A DNA stretch of 64,000 nucleotides from Isoetes taiwanensis (GCA_021234155.1 JAJEKV010000020.1:18339018-18403017), one strand, 5' to 3'. Positions 1-14,430 are shown, numbered from the stretch's first letter. The notes: generated from the sequence alone by a model not told the origin. Numbers and translations are program-made.

Positions 1-426
1 TACGTGGAACGTCACAGAGGATGACATGGCAGTATGGAATGATGATGTGTCCAACAAGTTGGCAACATGTCTTTTTTCTTTTTGTGAGGTGGAAATGATG
101 TGTGTGACACGTGTAGGGTGACATGGAGGCATTGGTAATGATGTGGCACAATGTGATGATGACATGTCCCCTTAAGTGTCAAAATGACTTTACTTAGGTC
201 AAATTTTGAACTAATGAATTTTATGAAGGGTGACATGTTTGTGATGACATGGCAAGTCTTGTGGTAATGTGGATGATGATTTGGCAATTTTGGATGGTGA
301 CATGGACGAATTTGGTACTAATGCACATTAGATTGCAACTTTTGTGTAACAACTTGTTTGTTTGCCTTTTTATGCTTTTCTTGGGAATTTTGTGCACTTT
401 CTCTCTCTAGTTTGACTTTTAGAGAG

Positions 427-2010
427 TGTGACGTTCAAAGACAAAGATACGGTCCCGTGACGATATCGCATCGTTCGCCACGCCGCATTACACGCCACTC
501 CAACCGACGCGGTATGCAGCCGACGTGTAGCCAGGTGAGTAGCCCTAGGGGGCAACTTGCTAGGTATGTGCACTTCTTATTAATGTGCACATGCACATTT
601 ATTAAGGTGCACACATTTCCATGTAGGCACATTTGGCCACCTAGCCATTAAAGGCAAGTGGGCCCATTTCCAATTATCCCACATGCCTAAAGGGATAATT
701 GGAAACCCTAAGTCCCAACCCTTGCCTATTTAAGTAGAAGAACCCTAACTTGCCCATTTTCGTTCCTAGGGTTTTAGAGCTCTGTTTTGGCTGCTCTATG
801 AGTCAAAACCGCCTCCCAGACTCCGTCTGAGAGAATGGCACCATTAGTTTCCCTTGATTCGAAAGCTCAAAGAGGGATGGTCGAACTCGGTCGAGGAGCA
901 ACTCATGGATCGGGGGTATGTAGTCGATTTAATGGTCTAAACCGCTTTTCCGGTCATTGTATCAAGAGGTTTAGCCTATTAAATCGCCTTTAGCAGCTAT
1001 CTAGATCTCTAGATGAGTAGATACTCAGACTCTAACTAAAGAACCTAACTCTATGATATAGATTAGATCTATGTTCTTTAGTTCTTCTGTGATGTATATG
1101 GATGATGTATCTCTGTGAACTCCTTGTATTGGGAAGGGGGTAGAGACTTCAAGCTTGGTAGTAGATGCTCCTAGATTAGCCTCTCTAGCACACCATAGAT
1201 TCGCCTGTGTACAAGAACCACACACCGGTTGTGGGTGAAGGGGCCGACCGCTAAGAAGGAGGTTCGTGGTTCGACTCTTGAACCATCCCTCCGGGTGTGT
1301 AAGGCTCACACGGGGATCATTGTGACTAGGTCTAATGGCTTACCACCGAGTGTGGGTAAGGCATGGGCTCGACACCGTGAAGTGGTGTTCATGACTTTCC
1401 CGTGGGGTTCACCGAATACGGGCAAAGGGCCCTCTAGTCACCTTGAGTCAGCATGTAGATCTCTGGAGGGAGTGATCCCTACCCGCCCCATCGGAATCGG
1501 GATGATGACCCGTGAGTAGCCCTTTTGGCTATGCATCCGGCGGGCTCTGATCAGTCCCAACACTTTTCAGCCTACTCGCAAAGTGTGCATGTGAGGGGCG
1601 GATGGAGTGGACAACCCAATGCCATGTTCTTATGCCGCCAAATCCATTGCCATGAATTTCATGCTCCCAATGAACTGAGACCCAAGCCGCCGGGCCATCC
1701 CTTTGAGTCCGAGCCTTGGGTAGGATTCCCTATGTGATGTGTCGATCTTTGTCTATGCAGATATGTGGAGGACCATCCTTCGTGATGGTCATATGATGTT
1801 GATGTATGTACCACCGACATGTATGTTTACGCTTCCGCAGCCTAGGTAGGCCCCGAGGGAGACAGGTAAAGGACCCCTTCATTCTTCCCAATGGAACTCT
1901 TCAAGGTTGCGGTGATAATGGAGGGCCCTATATTAGCATGGAGCTGGTATGGGGATGAACTCTGTTTGTATACCGGTGAGTGCACCGTGATATGAGTAGG
2001 GGACGCCACA
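427..2010 (+). mobile_element. LTR of element Y, left arm
   Basis: The LTR begins TGTGACGTT and ends GCCACA, directly followed by a tRNA-Met-type primer site at 2012. It is 1584 bp, the same length as its mirror copy at 12436-14019. It has no coding capacity; ORFs within it (for example 1229-1519) are not conserved between arms and I treat them as chance. The 3' part matches the sequence at 59811-60028, and shorter stretches match 15230-15450, so Y and X belong to related LTR families. Confidence 0.85.
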
Positions 2011-2011
2011 G

Positions 2012-2023
2012 TGGTATCGAGCA
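2012..2023 (+). other. Primer-binding site (initiator tRNA-Met), Y left arm
   Basis: TGGTATCGAGC lies one base after the LTR end. It differs from the usual plant initiator tRNA-Met site TGGTATCAGAGC by one missing A. The mirror copy at 12423-12434 has the full site, so the loss is specific to the left arm. Confidence 0.85.
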
Positions 2024-5000
2024 ATGTTCTTGGAGACCAAGAGCAAAGCACCGCGATGCTCCCAAAGAGTACTAACTTGATAGGATCCACTTAACCCTAA
2101 AAAGTGGGGAATTTTTTTTTTCTCATTTTTGTAGTTTATGCTAAGCTAGTAAATGATTAAGTGGATTGGAATTTAATATTAGCACGCTTAGGTGAATTGG
2201 AACTTAATAAAACTAGAAAGAATGAGCGGTAAGGTGGTCTCACATTCAGCGCTACCGGTTCAATAACTAAACTTTAGTTTTATGACGAGGCTAAGCCAAG
2301 TGCGGAGACATTGATGACAACAAAGCTTGAAAAGTTATAAAATTTAAAAAAGTAACTTGGTAATTCGAATCTTAGCCTAGGATCTAGCTAGACTAGTCTA
2401 GTTTTTCAATCTCTTTGAACCTCATCTTAAAAGGATTCCCGCGGTAGCGAGAATTGAACCTCCCACCCACTGTGGTTGAACCCCCAAACCCCCCGCCAAC
2501 CATCGAGGGGGCATCGCTTATGCGTTTGAATTATAATTTTAATTAGATTTAAGCTTTAATAATGTTAGATAATATTAATGGCTAAGCCTTAGATTTAGAA
2601 CCAAGGCCCTTAAGCTAGATAGAGACAAAGATCTCGATAGACACCGGGACTCCGACGACATGATGCGCACCAAACGCATCCGCCGACTTTCTCGACAAGG
2701 CTTAAACAGCCTGAGGCCAAGGAGGCTGAAGGAAACAAGAAGAGGAGAGGGCGTAATCGAGAGCGGGAGGCCAAGGCTCAAGAAGCAAGCAGAAAGCGTA
2801 AGCCGGTCCAACATTTTGAAGACTCAACAGCCTGACCGCTCATGGGAAGTTTAGTAACCCTCATGAGGGAAGGCATGTAATTAGCTAGTTTAATTAAGGG
2901 AGATCCCCAGTAGATATGTTGTAAATAATCAATAATTTTGTTAATACATGATAATTTTGAGTAGTTTATGTGTCAAATCTTGCTTAATTAGGACGAAGTT
3001 AGCAAGTAGTAGTTTTTATTTTAGTAAAATAGGATACTCTCAGCACCAAAAAGTGTGATGTCTCACAGCGCTGCGCCTGGTCGCAAAACAAAAGTTAGTT
3101 TTGAAGCGAGGCTAAGCCGTGAGACCTCGCCCAAACTTGACCAAAACAGCTCCAAATTGACCCAATAAAGGGGTCGATTCTGCTTTAATTTGATGAGCCC
3201 ATCACCCTTACACCATTAGTTTACCCAAATTAGACACCTTTGATCGAATGAGATCGATGTCTCTCACCATACCGGGTCGCAAAACAAAAAGTTAGTTTTG
3301 AAGCGAGGCGCAACTCGCGGAGACCTCCAAACTTTGAACCTCCATAACTTGAGCTACAGAGCTCCAAATCGCCTGAAAATTGTTGCAATAGGACCATTAG
3401 ATAGCCTAGAATCCATTCATGACCTCAAATTAGGCTAGAAATGTCAAACCCTAGCCCAAATTGACCAAAATTGCCCAAACCCTTGAATTGTTTTTCCAAA
3501 CTGTAGTTTGTTTGTAGATAGAAGCCTACCCCATTAGTAGCAAAAAAGTATTGCTCTCAACCAAGCTGATACCTTACTCCTAGATGGAAGTGCCCAAGAA
3601 CACCCCTTTGTTATAGTCATCTAGACCTCAAAGATAGCAACCCAAGTCCAACTTTCGATTTACATCACCTCAAGCTCATGCCAAAGGCATAAACCTTGAC
3701 CTAATTTCAGTGTCCTTCTAATAGAGTTTGACTTATATAGCCGCCACATTGACACTCCCTATTGCCAGGATACCTAGAAAGAAGCTAGAGTCTAGAACCG
3801 CCCAAGCCGCTCCAAGTGTAGAGATTGGACTCCCCCAAACCAACTTTGTTAGGACCTTAGGGTATGCCTCAAACATCATGGAGGTTTTGCAAAACAACCC
3901 TCATTTCATGCCATACCACACGTCCTAATATCCATAGACTTGTAGATTATAGATATGTCTCCAGTAATGCTGCTCGAGCCACCTTGCTTGCTTATAGAGC
4001 CCAGAATGTTGTAGGAGAGCCCTTCAAGTAGACCTTAGACTCTAGGAAATACGAGCGCTGCTTTCGAAGTACGGGGCCAGAGCCACAGAAGAGCTTGAGG
4101 CGCAATTCCTTGAAGACATCAAGGTCCCAGCCGATGTACAGACAGATAAGGAGAGGAGACCGAAAAGGCAGACCCAAGAGAGGGAAGCACAACGACAAAC
4201 ACCTAAACCGACAAACGAGTAGAACAGGACACCACCAGCCTAGCATCAATCTTCATCAAATGGGAAGGATATTTGGTAACCAGCGGCATCAAGAATTTTC
4301 TAGATGTCAACCTCCCGGCTATCACGACGAGGTCACATCAGAAAGAGGATCTCGACGCCTTCACCGACTCAACGCACATGAGTTTCAAATGGAGGAATGC
4401 AAGGCAGCAAAATATAGGTGCAGGAAGACGTTAGACATCGATGCCGCGTTAGCATCACGAGCTAGGGCCAGAGGGCATAACCTTCCGTCGAGGAGAGAAG
4501 TCATGGCTTATATGTGAGCGATAGGAACCGGGAGAGAAGACCACCTCGACCTTGCAGCCCAAAGAGCTCAAGCTTAATGTCGCAACGCCAACAAAAGGAG
4601 CGACCAAGCTAGGCAACCACAAAGCACCTAAGGCTGACCAAGATGAGCTTCCAGCTCCTTTGCACCCAAGAGGGAGACCACGAGGGAGGAGACGATATCG
4701 TGGAACATCTCCGACTCGAAGGCCTATATCAGCACTAGGGGCAAGATCAAGGAGGAGAATATTCTGCTCGAACAAGAATTCCGGACCCAGGAACACCTAG
4801 AAACCAAAGGAAGATCGGCTTTAATACGTCAGCCAAGGAGTGCGAGACTCGAATGGATAGGACCCAAAGGGACGGAGGAGACGACCTAGCCGCCAGATAC
4901 AAATCACGCAAAGGCGCACCGTAAGGAGCCATGGTAAGGGCAATGGAGATGACCACACTTCTAGGCATGTGAGAGGCACCTCGAATGAAGCAAAGCCTAA

Positions 5001-5292
5001 GCAAAGAGTCGCGACTCGGAAATTCAACCGCGGAGGAATGACATTGCCCGCCTACCACCACGACCATCTCAGAGCTTCAAGACATTCAAGAATGCCCAAC
5101 CGCAACAGCCAGGTGATCCTACTTTGTTTATCAAAGGCACCGCGACATCGGCAACCTTGCAATGACACACCGCATGTAGGGACGTTGAGCGATCACCGCA
5201 TTCCTTACTTAATTTAATATACACATTAAGGAGGAGCATCTTTCTCAAGGGATCACATCGATTTAACACTCTTCGCAGAATTGGCGTGACGA
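2024..5292 (+). mobile_element. Internal region of element Y, left arm (degenerate, non-coding)
   Basis: This stretch runs from the PBS to the end of the arm. ORFs at 4095-4517, 4552-4800 and 4969-5217 have partial mirror copies at 9465-10360, but the two arms disagree in frame and carry stops. I see no CCHC knuckle, protease, RT, RNase H or integrase motif. It is best described as a large non-autonomous LTR derivative or a decayed element. A tRNA-like stretch lies at 2436-2517. Confidence 0.6.
2436..2517 (-). repeat. tRNA-like (SINE-type) stretch in Y, left arm
   Basis: Read on the minus strand it contains GATGGTTGGCGG, which is box A-like, and GGAGGTTCAATTCTCGC, which fits a pol III box B (GGTTCAANNC). 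It lies about 430 bp after the PBS. The mirror copy is at 11937-12023, and X has tRNA-like stretches at a similar distance from its PBS. It is not a functional tRNA, because the two boxes are separated by a G/C homopolymer-rich insert. Confidence 0.5.
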
Positions 5293-8200
5293 GCTCCGGA
5301 TCAGACATGAAGCTCAACAATAGTAGCAAAGATCTCAAAGGAACCCCGAGTCAACCGTAACAAAGAAGATGCAAAGAAACCAAAGGGTCAAATGCGATAG
5401 GAGGAGGGGAAACCCTAAAGGAGTATAAACAATTAAGTAGATCTTCGTAGTTGTTTTGAAAAAGTCGATGAATTAAAATCCCAATGTAAATGCATATATG
5501 TCTATTGTATATCTCGGTGCTCACAGATACAAAGTGGAGAAACATGAGTTTAGAGTCATTTTTAGGGATTTAGCTTTTAGATCAGGAAGCTCCTTCGGTT
5601 CGACTACCAAAAGAGGAAGCAAGGAAGCACAACTATAGCCCAAGATCAAAATGGAAGAGCAAGTACGAGGGAGAATCGACTGGAGGCCAAGCAAACCTTC
5701 GACTCCAAACACTTAGGAAGTGGCCTAGAGTAGAAGACAACTCGCCCACCCAATGTCGAATAAGAGATAATACCGGTCATGTCAAGATCATCGGTATTTG
5801 CACCGTGACATCGTCGGGGACGCAACACTACATCTTGTGGCAGCAGCAACACTTGACGAACTTATGACACGAAAGTGGCCTCAACAATAGAAGGAGAACG
5901 CCCACATCAACGAGCCAACTAAGAAGACAACATCTCGACGACCATAATTCCACCTTGTGGTAATATAGGGAATGCGCTTATGACACGTGGATTAGATGGA
6001 GATGCACTTACAAAAGGCACCGCGACGAGGAGATATGCCCCCAACAACTAGGTGATGGCTTCACGTACTCCTACCAAAGAATTAGAAGAGAAGAAACCGA
6101 CCATATCTCTCGACATGTGGCACGCCAAATGCCCAAGGTAGAAGCATTCGACGCTTTTAACGACAAGGATAGCAATGAAGCACCTTCGGGCGAAAAGAGA
6201 GTTCAAGATAATAGCCGGGCTATTCAACGACAAGAGTATATCTAAGGCGTGTACTTCTTCAACTAAAGGGTCAAGCTGCCGCAGAGATAAGGATCCATCA
6301 TCCCGACATAAACGGAGCCATCGGGGAGGAGAGTCATGATGCCTTACTTGCCAAAGAGACCGAAATGCATAGAAGGACAAAGGTCGAGGCGAAAGATGGA
6401 GAAGTGCTAGCAACCGACTTCTTTCCACGAGCTTCCCGTGAGGCAATGGGAGGATCAAAACCGACGAGCACAATCAAAGTCACCGGAGGGTACCTCAAGA
6501 CAAGAAGACGGCATAGCACCGTGGAACGGACAACGCCCAAGCCGGTGATCGAGGGGATCAAACGAAGAAGTTTGGAAGCTCGATGGAGAACCAACTAGGT
6601 GAGGCGAGCCGATGACTTGCACGCGGCCTTGCATGCAACTTGGTGAACCCAAGGATGAACGATTCAAAGAACAACTGCAGAAGAGAACAACTCCAGAGGA
6701 GTATAGCCAAAGGAATCGCGCACAGCCTCAAGAGACGCCTTCAAATAGCTTCAAGTATCATGAAGGGGGGAACACTTATTGCCGAGAACAGGATCAAGAA
6801 GCAGACTGAAATGTCGAAGCATCAACGACAAGCACACCTTAGTTAGAATGTGATGCAAAGCGGTTGTGCCATAGCCGACAAACATCGGAGGGCCCAAGTA
6901 TATCAACAAGTTACCCGAGTACACGTTTCCACGCACAAATAGGAGGATATAGATCGTCAACACCATTGCACCGGGAGGAACACCGATGACATTGCCAAGG
7001 AGTAGGTGTCCAACTCGAAGGGAGGCACAAGGGAGACCTAATAGCTCTAGTAGTAATTGTAATTATGTAAGCTATATGTTGTGCATGTATAGTTCCCTTG
7101 TTATTCCTTCCCTCCCATAGCGTAACAGATCAAAGGAAGAGATGTCATGCAAGTTGCAGGGGGGAAGCAATCAACACGATAACGACAAGAGGACTCGACA
7201 TATGAGACATCGATGGAGTCGAAGACATCGACAGAGTCGTCTTTTAGCTGCCAAGACAAAAAAAGTTCAAGATGAAAGATCTTTTTGAAAAGCGGCATGG
7301 AAGATTCAAGTGATCAACTACGCCATCAAAGCCACCAGCAATGAGAGGCTTCTAACGAACAAAGTCAACCTCTACAGCAAGGAGGAGCCACCGTCAAGGA
7401 GACTGAAGTATCGAGCGACTCGGAAGAACGTTACCTTGCTACTTCAAGCAGGCACCGAGTGGATGAGCTTTTAGCAAGCTCAAGGATCTAAGGCCATGGG
7501 GCCTAGTAAGTTAAATGTATGGATGGTAACATCCATATTAGGATTAGAAGGCATTTCCAGATATTCTGGCTAAAAGGATTGCCCCAATATTGAGCTAAGC
7601 GTCAAGGATTGGGAAGGAAATGCATAGGAGTAACTATAATTATACACGATTGTTAACAGACATCCAACGTATTGAAACCACTTGGTGAGATTGATCTCCT
7701 CGCTAAGAAGGAATCATTACTAGGATAATTGTTAACCATGTATAAATCTAGTACCTCCAAAGAATAATCCAACCGAAAGAAAAGAAGTAATCTAACAAGT
7801 CCGGCCAACTTGTTACGATGACATCAATTCGATTGGTAGGAATATTCCAAGAGCTAAATAACTAAGAAAGGGGGAATCTCTAGAATATAAAAGAATAATA
7901 CATGTAAGGTACATCTAAAATAAGAATTATAGTAATCAAATAGTCTTTTGAGACAAAAGGAATTGTCATGATGACAAAACCTTGTGGTTTAGAATCGTTC
8001 TAACTAAGTAGGTAACCCATAGCTATATTGAAATAAATGATAACATAATATGTGCATCCATCTTAGATGGTTATATATGTTAGCTAAGGCTAGTAAATTA
8101 ATGTGCTAAGTAAGAAGCATATAACCTCTTTAGGGGAGAGAATAGATATGACGTTGTGTACAACGCCATTGAAGGTGTGAGGACCACTTTCTTTTTGAAG

Positions 8201-9167
8201 AAAGTGGGAGGGCTCAATCTTATGATTGAACGCATTTTGCATCGAATTGAGTGACCCATAGAATAGAGTTCACTCCGCAATGGCGAAGTTTAATAGAGCG
8301 CAAGATAGATAGATAGATAGATAGCTCAGAGGTCTTCAACATGCGAGACCGACGCAAAGAGCTATCTACACCAATGAAGTGGAGCAAAACTATGGGAGCA
8401 ATGCAATCCACCAAGTCATCTCCAAATTACTCGACCGCTCAATGGGTGGATGCATTCTATCCTAGGTAAAGGCGTGACGCATGCATTATAAGCTTTAATG
8501 TGTCTTATAAATAAGTTAAATATAGATCCTAATAATTGCATGGAATTACTGTACGTATATGTATCATACGGAAATAAGTTAAATAACAACGATAATGTGA
8601 GGTAGCATGTTAATTAATCCTTCGCAAGGATGCAATTCCTTCCAAGGATAGCCATATGACCTTGGGGTCCTTATAAATATAGATAGAAAATAGAATTCAA
8701 ATATACTTAAGTGCATCTTAGGGATATACTTCCAAGGGTAATGCAGGACCCAAGGAAGAGAATAAGAAGCACATCTAATTCTTGTGTATGATAATTAAAA
8801 CCTTGTCTATGTAACAATAGGTCTAAATCAGGGTTATTGTTCAAATAATCGCGATCTAAAAGTCGTTAAATATTGCAAAGCTTAGAGTAAATATAATTGT
8901 ACTATCGGAAGTAATGTATCCGATACTATGATAATGTTAATTCATAAATATTACCTTAGGGTAATTATGTTAATCACATGCGTTAAAGGAGCCAGCAAAA
9001 ATTGGCTCAGGCATGTCGTTTTGTGTGTAGATTAAATGCTTGTATAGTTAAGCTTAATCTACGCATGCAACCTATGCTAGGTAGGGGTTGCATGCATTGT
9101 TACCGATGATGAGACCACTACAGTGATCTCTAGGGCGTGGTGTAATGTCAATGTAGGCATGACCGCG
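5293..9167. mobile_element. Spacer of the palindrome: degenerate LTR-element internal DNA
   Basis: No gene or domain was recognised. Short ORFs (6048-6473, 6365-6598 and others) are unsupported. The stretch 7729-7860 is clearly related to 61120-61265 inside X (shared CAAGTCCGGCCAACTTGTTA), so the spacer is internal sequence of the same LTR superfamily. A (GATA)n microsatellite lies at about 8305-8325. No polypurine tract or 3' LTR precedes the switch to the inverted arm at 9168. Confidence 0.6.
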
Positions 9168-12100
9168 GTCACGCCAATTGCGAAGAGTGTTCGTCGATGT
9201 GATCCCTTGAGAAAGATGCTCCTCCTTAATGTGTATATTCGTCGTAAGGAATGCGGTGATCGCTCAACGTCCCTACATGCGGTGTGTCATTGCAAGGTTG
9301 CCGATGTGCGGTGCCTTTGATCGCTTAAGTAGGATCACCTGGCTGTTGCAGTTGGGCATTCTTGAATGTCTTCAAGCCTCGAGATCGCGGGTCTGGTAGG
9401 CGTGCAATGTCATTCCTCCGCAGTTGAATTTCGAAAAGCGACTCCGCTTTGCTTAGGCTTTGCTTCATTCTCGAGGTGCCTCTCCCGCGCCTAGAAGTGT
9501 GGTCATCTCCATTGCCCTTACCATGGCTCCTTCCGGGTCGCCTTTGCGTGATTTGTATCTCTGGCGGCTAGGTCGCCTCCTCCGTCCTTTGGGTCCTATC
9601 CATTCGAGTCTCGCACTCCTTGGCTGACGTATTAAAGCCGATCTTCCTTTGGTTTCTAGGTGTTCCTGGGTCCGGAATTCTTGTTCGAGCAGAATATTCT
9701 CCTCCTTGATCTTGCCCCTAGTGCCGATATAGGCCTTCGAAGTGGAGATGTTCCCCGATATCGCGTCTCCTCCCCTCGTGGTCTCCCATCGGTGCAAGGG
9801 AGCTGGAAGCTCATCTTGGTCAGCCTTAGGTGCTTTGTGGTTTGCCTAGCTTGGTCGCCTTTTGTTGGCGTTGTTCGACATTCGCTTGAGCTCCGGGCTG
9901 CAAGGTCGAGGTGGTCTTCTCCGGTTCCTATACGCCTCTCGTGTCGCCATGACTTCTCTCCTCGACGGAAGGTTATGCCCTCGGCCCTAGCTCGTGATGC
10001 TAACGCGGCATCGATGTCTAACGTCTTCCCGCACCTATATTTTGTCTGCCTTTGCATTCCTCCATTTGAAACTCATGTGCGTTGAGTCGGTGAAGGCGTC
10101 GAGATCCTCTTTTCGATGTGACCTCGTCGTGATAGCCGGAGGTTGACATCTAGAAAATTCTTGATACCCACTGGGTTACCAAATATCCTTCCCATTTGAT
10201 GAAGATTGATGCTAGGTTGGTGGTGTCCTGTTCTACTCGTTTGTCGGTTTAGGTGTTTGTCGTTGTGCTTCCCTCTCTTGGGTCTGCCTTTTCGGTCTCC
10301 TCTCCTTATCTGTCTGTACATCGGCTGGGACCTTGATGTCTTCAAGGAATTGCGCCTCAAGCTCTTCTCGTGGCTCGCCCCGTGACTGAAAAGGCGGCCG
10401 TATTTCCTAGAGTCTAAGGTCTACTTGAAGGGCTCTCCTACAACATTCTGGGCTCTATAAGCAAGCAAGGTGGCTCGAGCAGCATTACTGGAGACATATC
10501 TATAATCTACAAGTCTATGGATATTAGGACGTGTGGTATGGCATGAAATGAGGGTTGTTTTGCAAAACCTCCATGATGTTTGAGGCATACCCTAAGGTCC
10601 TAACAAAGTTGGTTTGGGGAGTCCAATCTCTACACTTGGAGCAAATTTTGGGCGGTTCTAGACTCTAGCTTCTTTCTAGGTATCCCGGCAATAGGGAGTG
10701 TCAATGTATGCTATATAAGTCAAACTCTATTAGAAGGACACAGAATTAGGTCAAGGTTTATGCCTTTGGCATGAGCAGAGGTGATGTACCGACAGTTGGA
10801 CTTGGGTTGCTATGCTGAGGTCTAGATGACTATAACAAAGGGGTGTTCTTGGGCACTTCCATCTAGGAGTAAGGTATCAGCTTCGAGCTGAGAGCAATAC
10901 TTGCGAGCTACTAATGGGGTAGGCTTCTATCTACAAACAAACTACAGTTTGGAAAAACAATTCAAGGGTTTGGGCAATTTTGGTCAATTTGGGCTAGGGT
11001 TTGACATTTCTAGCCTAATTTGAGGTCATGAATGGATTCTAGGCTATCTAATGGTCCTATTGCAACAATTTTTCAGACGATTTGGAGCTCAGAGCTCAAG
11101 TTATGGAGGTTCAAAGTTTGAGGTCTCACTGTGTTGCCTCGCTTCAAAACTAACTTTTTGTTTTTTGCACCAGGTATGAGCTGTGAGACATCAGTCTCAT
11201 TTCGATCAAAGGTGTCTAATTTGGGTAAACTAATGGTGTAAGGGTGATGGGCTCATCAAATTAGGCGAATCGACCCCCTTATTGGGTCAATTTGGAGCTG
11301 TTTTGGTCAAGTTTGGGCGAGGTCTCACGCCTTTATGCCTCGCTTCAAAACTAACTTTTTTGTTTTGCGCACCAGCGCAAGAGCTGTGAGACATCACACT
11401 TTTGGTCCGAGAGTATCCTATTTTACTAAAATAAAACTACTACTTGCTAACTCGCCCTAATTAAGCAAGATTTGACACATAAACTACTCAAAATTATCAT
11501 GTATTAACAAAATTATTGATTATTTACAACATATCTACTGGGGATCTCCCTTAATTAAACTAGCTAATTACATGCCTTCCCTCATGAGGGTTACTCGCTT
11601 CGCATGAACAGTGCAGGCTGTTGAGTCTTCAAAATGTTGGACCGGCTGCTTTCTGCTGCTTCTTGAGCCTTGGCCTCCCGCTCTCGTTCTGCCCTCTCCT
11701 CTTCTTGTTTCCTTCAGCCTCCTTGGCCTCCTCGGGTCAAGCATTTTAGCCTTTGTCGAAAGTCGAAGCTGGTTCATTTAGTGCGCATCATGTCGATCGG
11801 AGTCCTGGTGTCTATCGAGATGCTGTCTCTATCTAGCTTAAGGGCCTTGGTTCTAAATCTAAGGCTTAGCCATTAATATTATCTAACATTATTAAAGCTT
11901 AAATCTAATTAAGAATTATAATTCAAACGCAAACGATGCCCGCCCTCAGTGGTTGGCACGGGGGGGTTTGGGGGGGTTCAACCCTGTGGGTGGGAGGTTC
12001 AATTCTCGCTACCGCGGGAATCCTTTTAAGATGAGGTTCAAAGAGATTGAAAAACTAGACTAGTCTAGCTAGATCCTAGGCTAAGATTCGAATTACCAAG

Positions 12101-12422
12101 TTACTTTTTTAAATTTTATAACTTTTCAAGCTGTTGTCATCAATGTCTCACAGCTTGCGCCTCGTCGCAAAACTAAAGTTTAGTTATTGAACCAGGCGCG
12201 AGCTGTGAGACCACCTTACCTGGCTCATTCTTTTTAGTTTTATTAAGTTCCAATTCACCTAACTGTGCTAATATTAAATTCCAATCCACTTAACTGTTAC
12301 TAGCTTAGCATAAACTACAAAAATGAGAAAAAAATTTCCCACTTTTCGAGGTTCGTGGATCCTATCAAGTTAGTACTACTGGGAGCATGGCCAGTGCTTT
12401 GCTCTTGGTCTCCAAGAACATT
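9168..12422 (-). mobile_element. Internal region of element Y, right (inverted) arm
   Basis: This is the mirror of 2024-5292. ORFs at 9465-9797, 9656-10057 and 10073-10360 on the minus strand correspond to the left-arm fragments, but frames differ between arms and no retroelement domain is visible. The basic, Arg-rich composition could be a decayed gag-like stretch, but this is only composition. Confidence 0.6.
11937..12023 (+). repeat. tRNA-like (SINE-type) stretch in Y, right arm
   Basis: CAGTGGTTGGCACGG resembles box A and GGAGGTTCAATTCTCGC resembles box B. Between them are long G runs. It is the mirror copy of 2436-2517. Confidence 0.5.
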
Positions 12423-12434
12423 GCTCTGATACCA
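12423..12434 (-). other. Primer-binding site (initiator tRNA-Met), Y right arm
   Basis: The minus strand reads TGGTATCAGAGC, a perfect match to the usual plant initiator tRNA-Met primer site, one base downstream of the LTR end at 12436. Confidence 0.9.
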
Positions 12435-12435
12435 C

Positions 12436-14019
12436 TGTGACGTCCCCTACTCATATACGGTGCACTCACCGTATACAAACAGGAGTTCATCCCCCATACC
12501 AGCTCCATGCTAATATAGGGCCCTCCACGTATCACTGCAACCTTGAAGAGTTCCAGTGGGAAGAATGAAGGGGTCCTTTACCCCTGCCTCCCTCGTGGCC
12601 TACCTAAGCGGAAGCGTAAACATACATGTCGTAAGTAGTACATACATCAACATCATATGACCATCAACGAAGGATGGTCCTCCACATATCTGCATAGACA
12701 AAGATCAAGACATCACATAGGGAATCCTACCCAAGTGGCTCCTGCACTCAAAGGGATGACCGACGGCTTGGGTCTCCAGAGTTCATTGCGCATGTAATTC
12801 ATGGCAATGGATTTGGCGGGCATAAGAACATGGCATTGGGTTGTCCACTCCATCCGCCCCTCCCCGTGCACACTTTGCGAGTAGGCTGAAAAGTGTTGGG
12901 ACCGACCGTAGCCCGGATGCATAGCCAAAAGGGCTACTCCAGGGGGTCATCATCCCGGTTCGATGGGGCAGGTAGGGATCACTCCCCTCCAGAGATCTAC
13001 ATGCCGACTCAAGGTGACTAGAGGGCCACCGCCCAGATTCGACCGAACCCACTCGGAAAGTCATGAACACCACTTCACGGGTGTCCGAGCCCATGCCTTA
13101 CCCACACTCGGTGGTAAGCCATTAGACCTAGTCACAATGATCCCCCAGAGGCCTTACACACCGAGGGATCGCTCAAGAGTCAGAACACTAACCTCCTTCT
13201 TAGCCAGCCTGGCCCCTTCACCCACAACTGTGTGTGGTTCTTGTACACAGCCGAATCTATGGTGTGCTAGAGAGGCTAATCTAGGAGCATCTACTACCAA
13301 GCTTGAAGTCTCTACCCCCTTCCCAATACAAGGAGTTCACAGAGATACATCATCCATATACATCACGTAAGAACTAAAGAACATAGATCTAATCTATATC
13401 ATAGAGTTAGGTTCTTTAGTTAGAGTCTGGTATCTACTCATCTAGAGATCTAGATAGCTGCTAAAGGCGATTTAATAGGCTAAACCTACTGATACAATGA
13501 CTGGAAAACGGTTTAGACCATTAAATCGACTACATACCTGATCCATGAGTTGCTCCTCCTGACCTGAGTTCGACCATCCTACTGAACTGCTCGAATCAAG
13601 GGAAACTAATGGTGCCATTCTCTCAGACGGAGTCTGGGAGGCGGTTTTGACTCATAGAGCAGCCAAAACAGAGCTCTAAAACCCTAGGAACAAAAATGGG
13701 CAAGTTAGGGTTCTTCTACTTAAATAGGCAAGGGTTGGGACTTAGGGTTTCCAATTATCCCTTTAGGCATGTGGGATAATTGGAAATGGGCCCACTTGCC
13801 TTTAATGGCTAGGTGGCCAAATGTGCCTACATGGAAATGTGTGCACCTTAATAAATGTGCATGTGCACATTAATAAGAAGTGCACATACCTAGCAAGTTG
13901 CCCCCTAGGGCTACTCACCTGGCTACACGTCGGCGTACACGTCAGTTGGAGTGGCGTGTACGCGTGACGAGACAGTACAGTATACGTCCTGGGACCGTAT
14001 ACTGTGCTGGAACGTCACA
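12436..14019 (-). mobile_element. LTR of element Y, right (inverted) arm
   Basis: On the minus strand it begins TGTGACGTTCCAGC at 14019 and ends GACGTCACA at 12436. It is 1584 bp, the same length as the left copy, and followed by a perfect tRNA-Met site. No coding content is supported. Confidence 0.87.
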
Positions 14020-14430
14020 CTCTCTAAAAGTCAAACTAGAGAGAGAAAGTGCACAAAATTCCCAAGAAAAGCATAAAAAGGCAAACAAACAAGTTGTTAC
14101 ACAAAAGTTGCAATCTAATGTGCATTAGTACCAAATTCGTCCATGTCACCATCCAAAATTGCCAAATCATCATCCACATTACCACAAGACTTGCCATGTC
14201 ATCACAAACATGTCACCCTTCATAAAAATTCATTCGTTCAAAATTTGACCTAAGTAAAGTCATTTTGACACTTAAGGGGACATGTCATCATCACATTGTG
14301 CCACATCATTACCAATGCCTCCATGTCACCCTACACGTGTCACACACATCATTTCCACCTCACAAAAAGAAAAAAGACATGTTGCCAACTTGTTGGACAC
14401 ATCATCATTCCATACTGCCATGTCATCCTC

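Noticed and set aside
12-287. Minus-strand ORF at the left edge
   Set aside because: His-rich frame in flank DNA; the mirror copy at 14282-14494 reads differently.
4095-4800. Basic ORFs in Y as a gag gene
   Set aside because: No CCHC knuckle or capsid motif, and the two palindrome arms disagree in frame.
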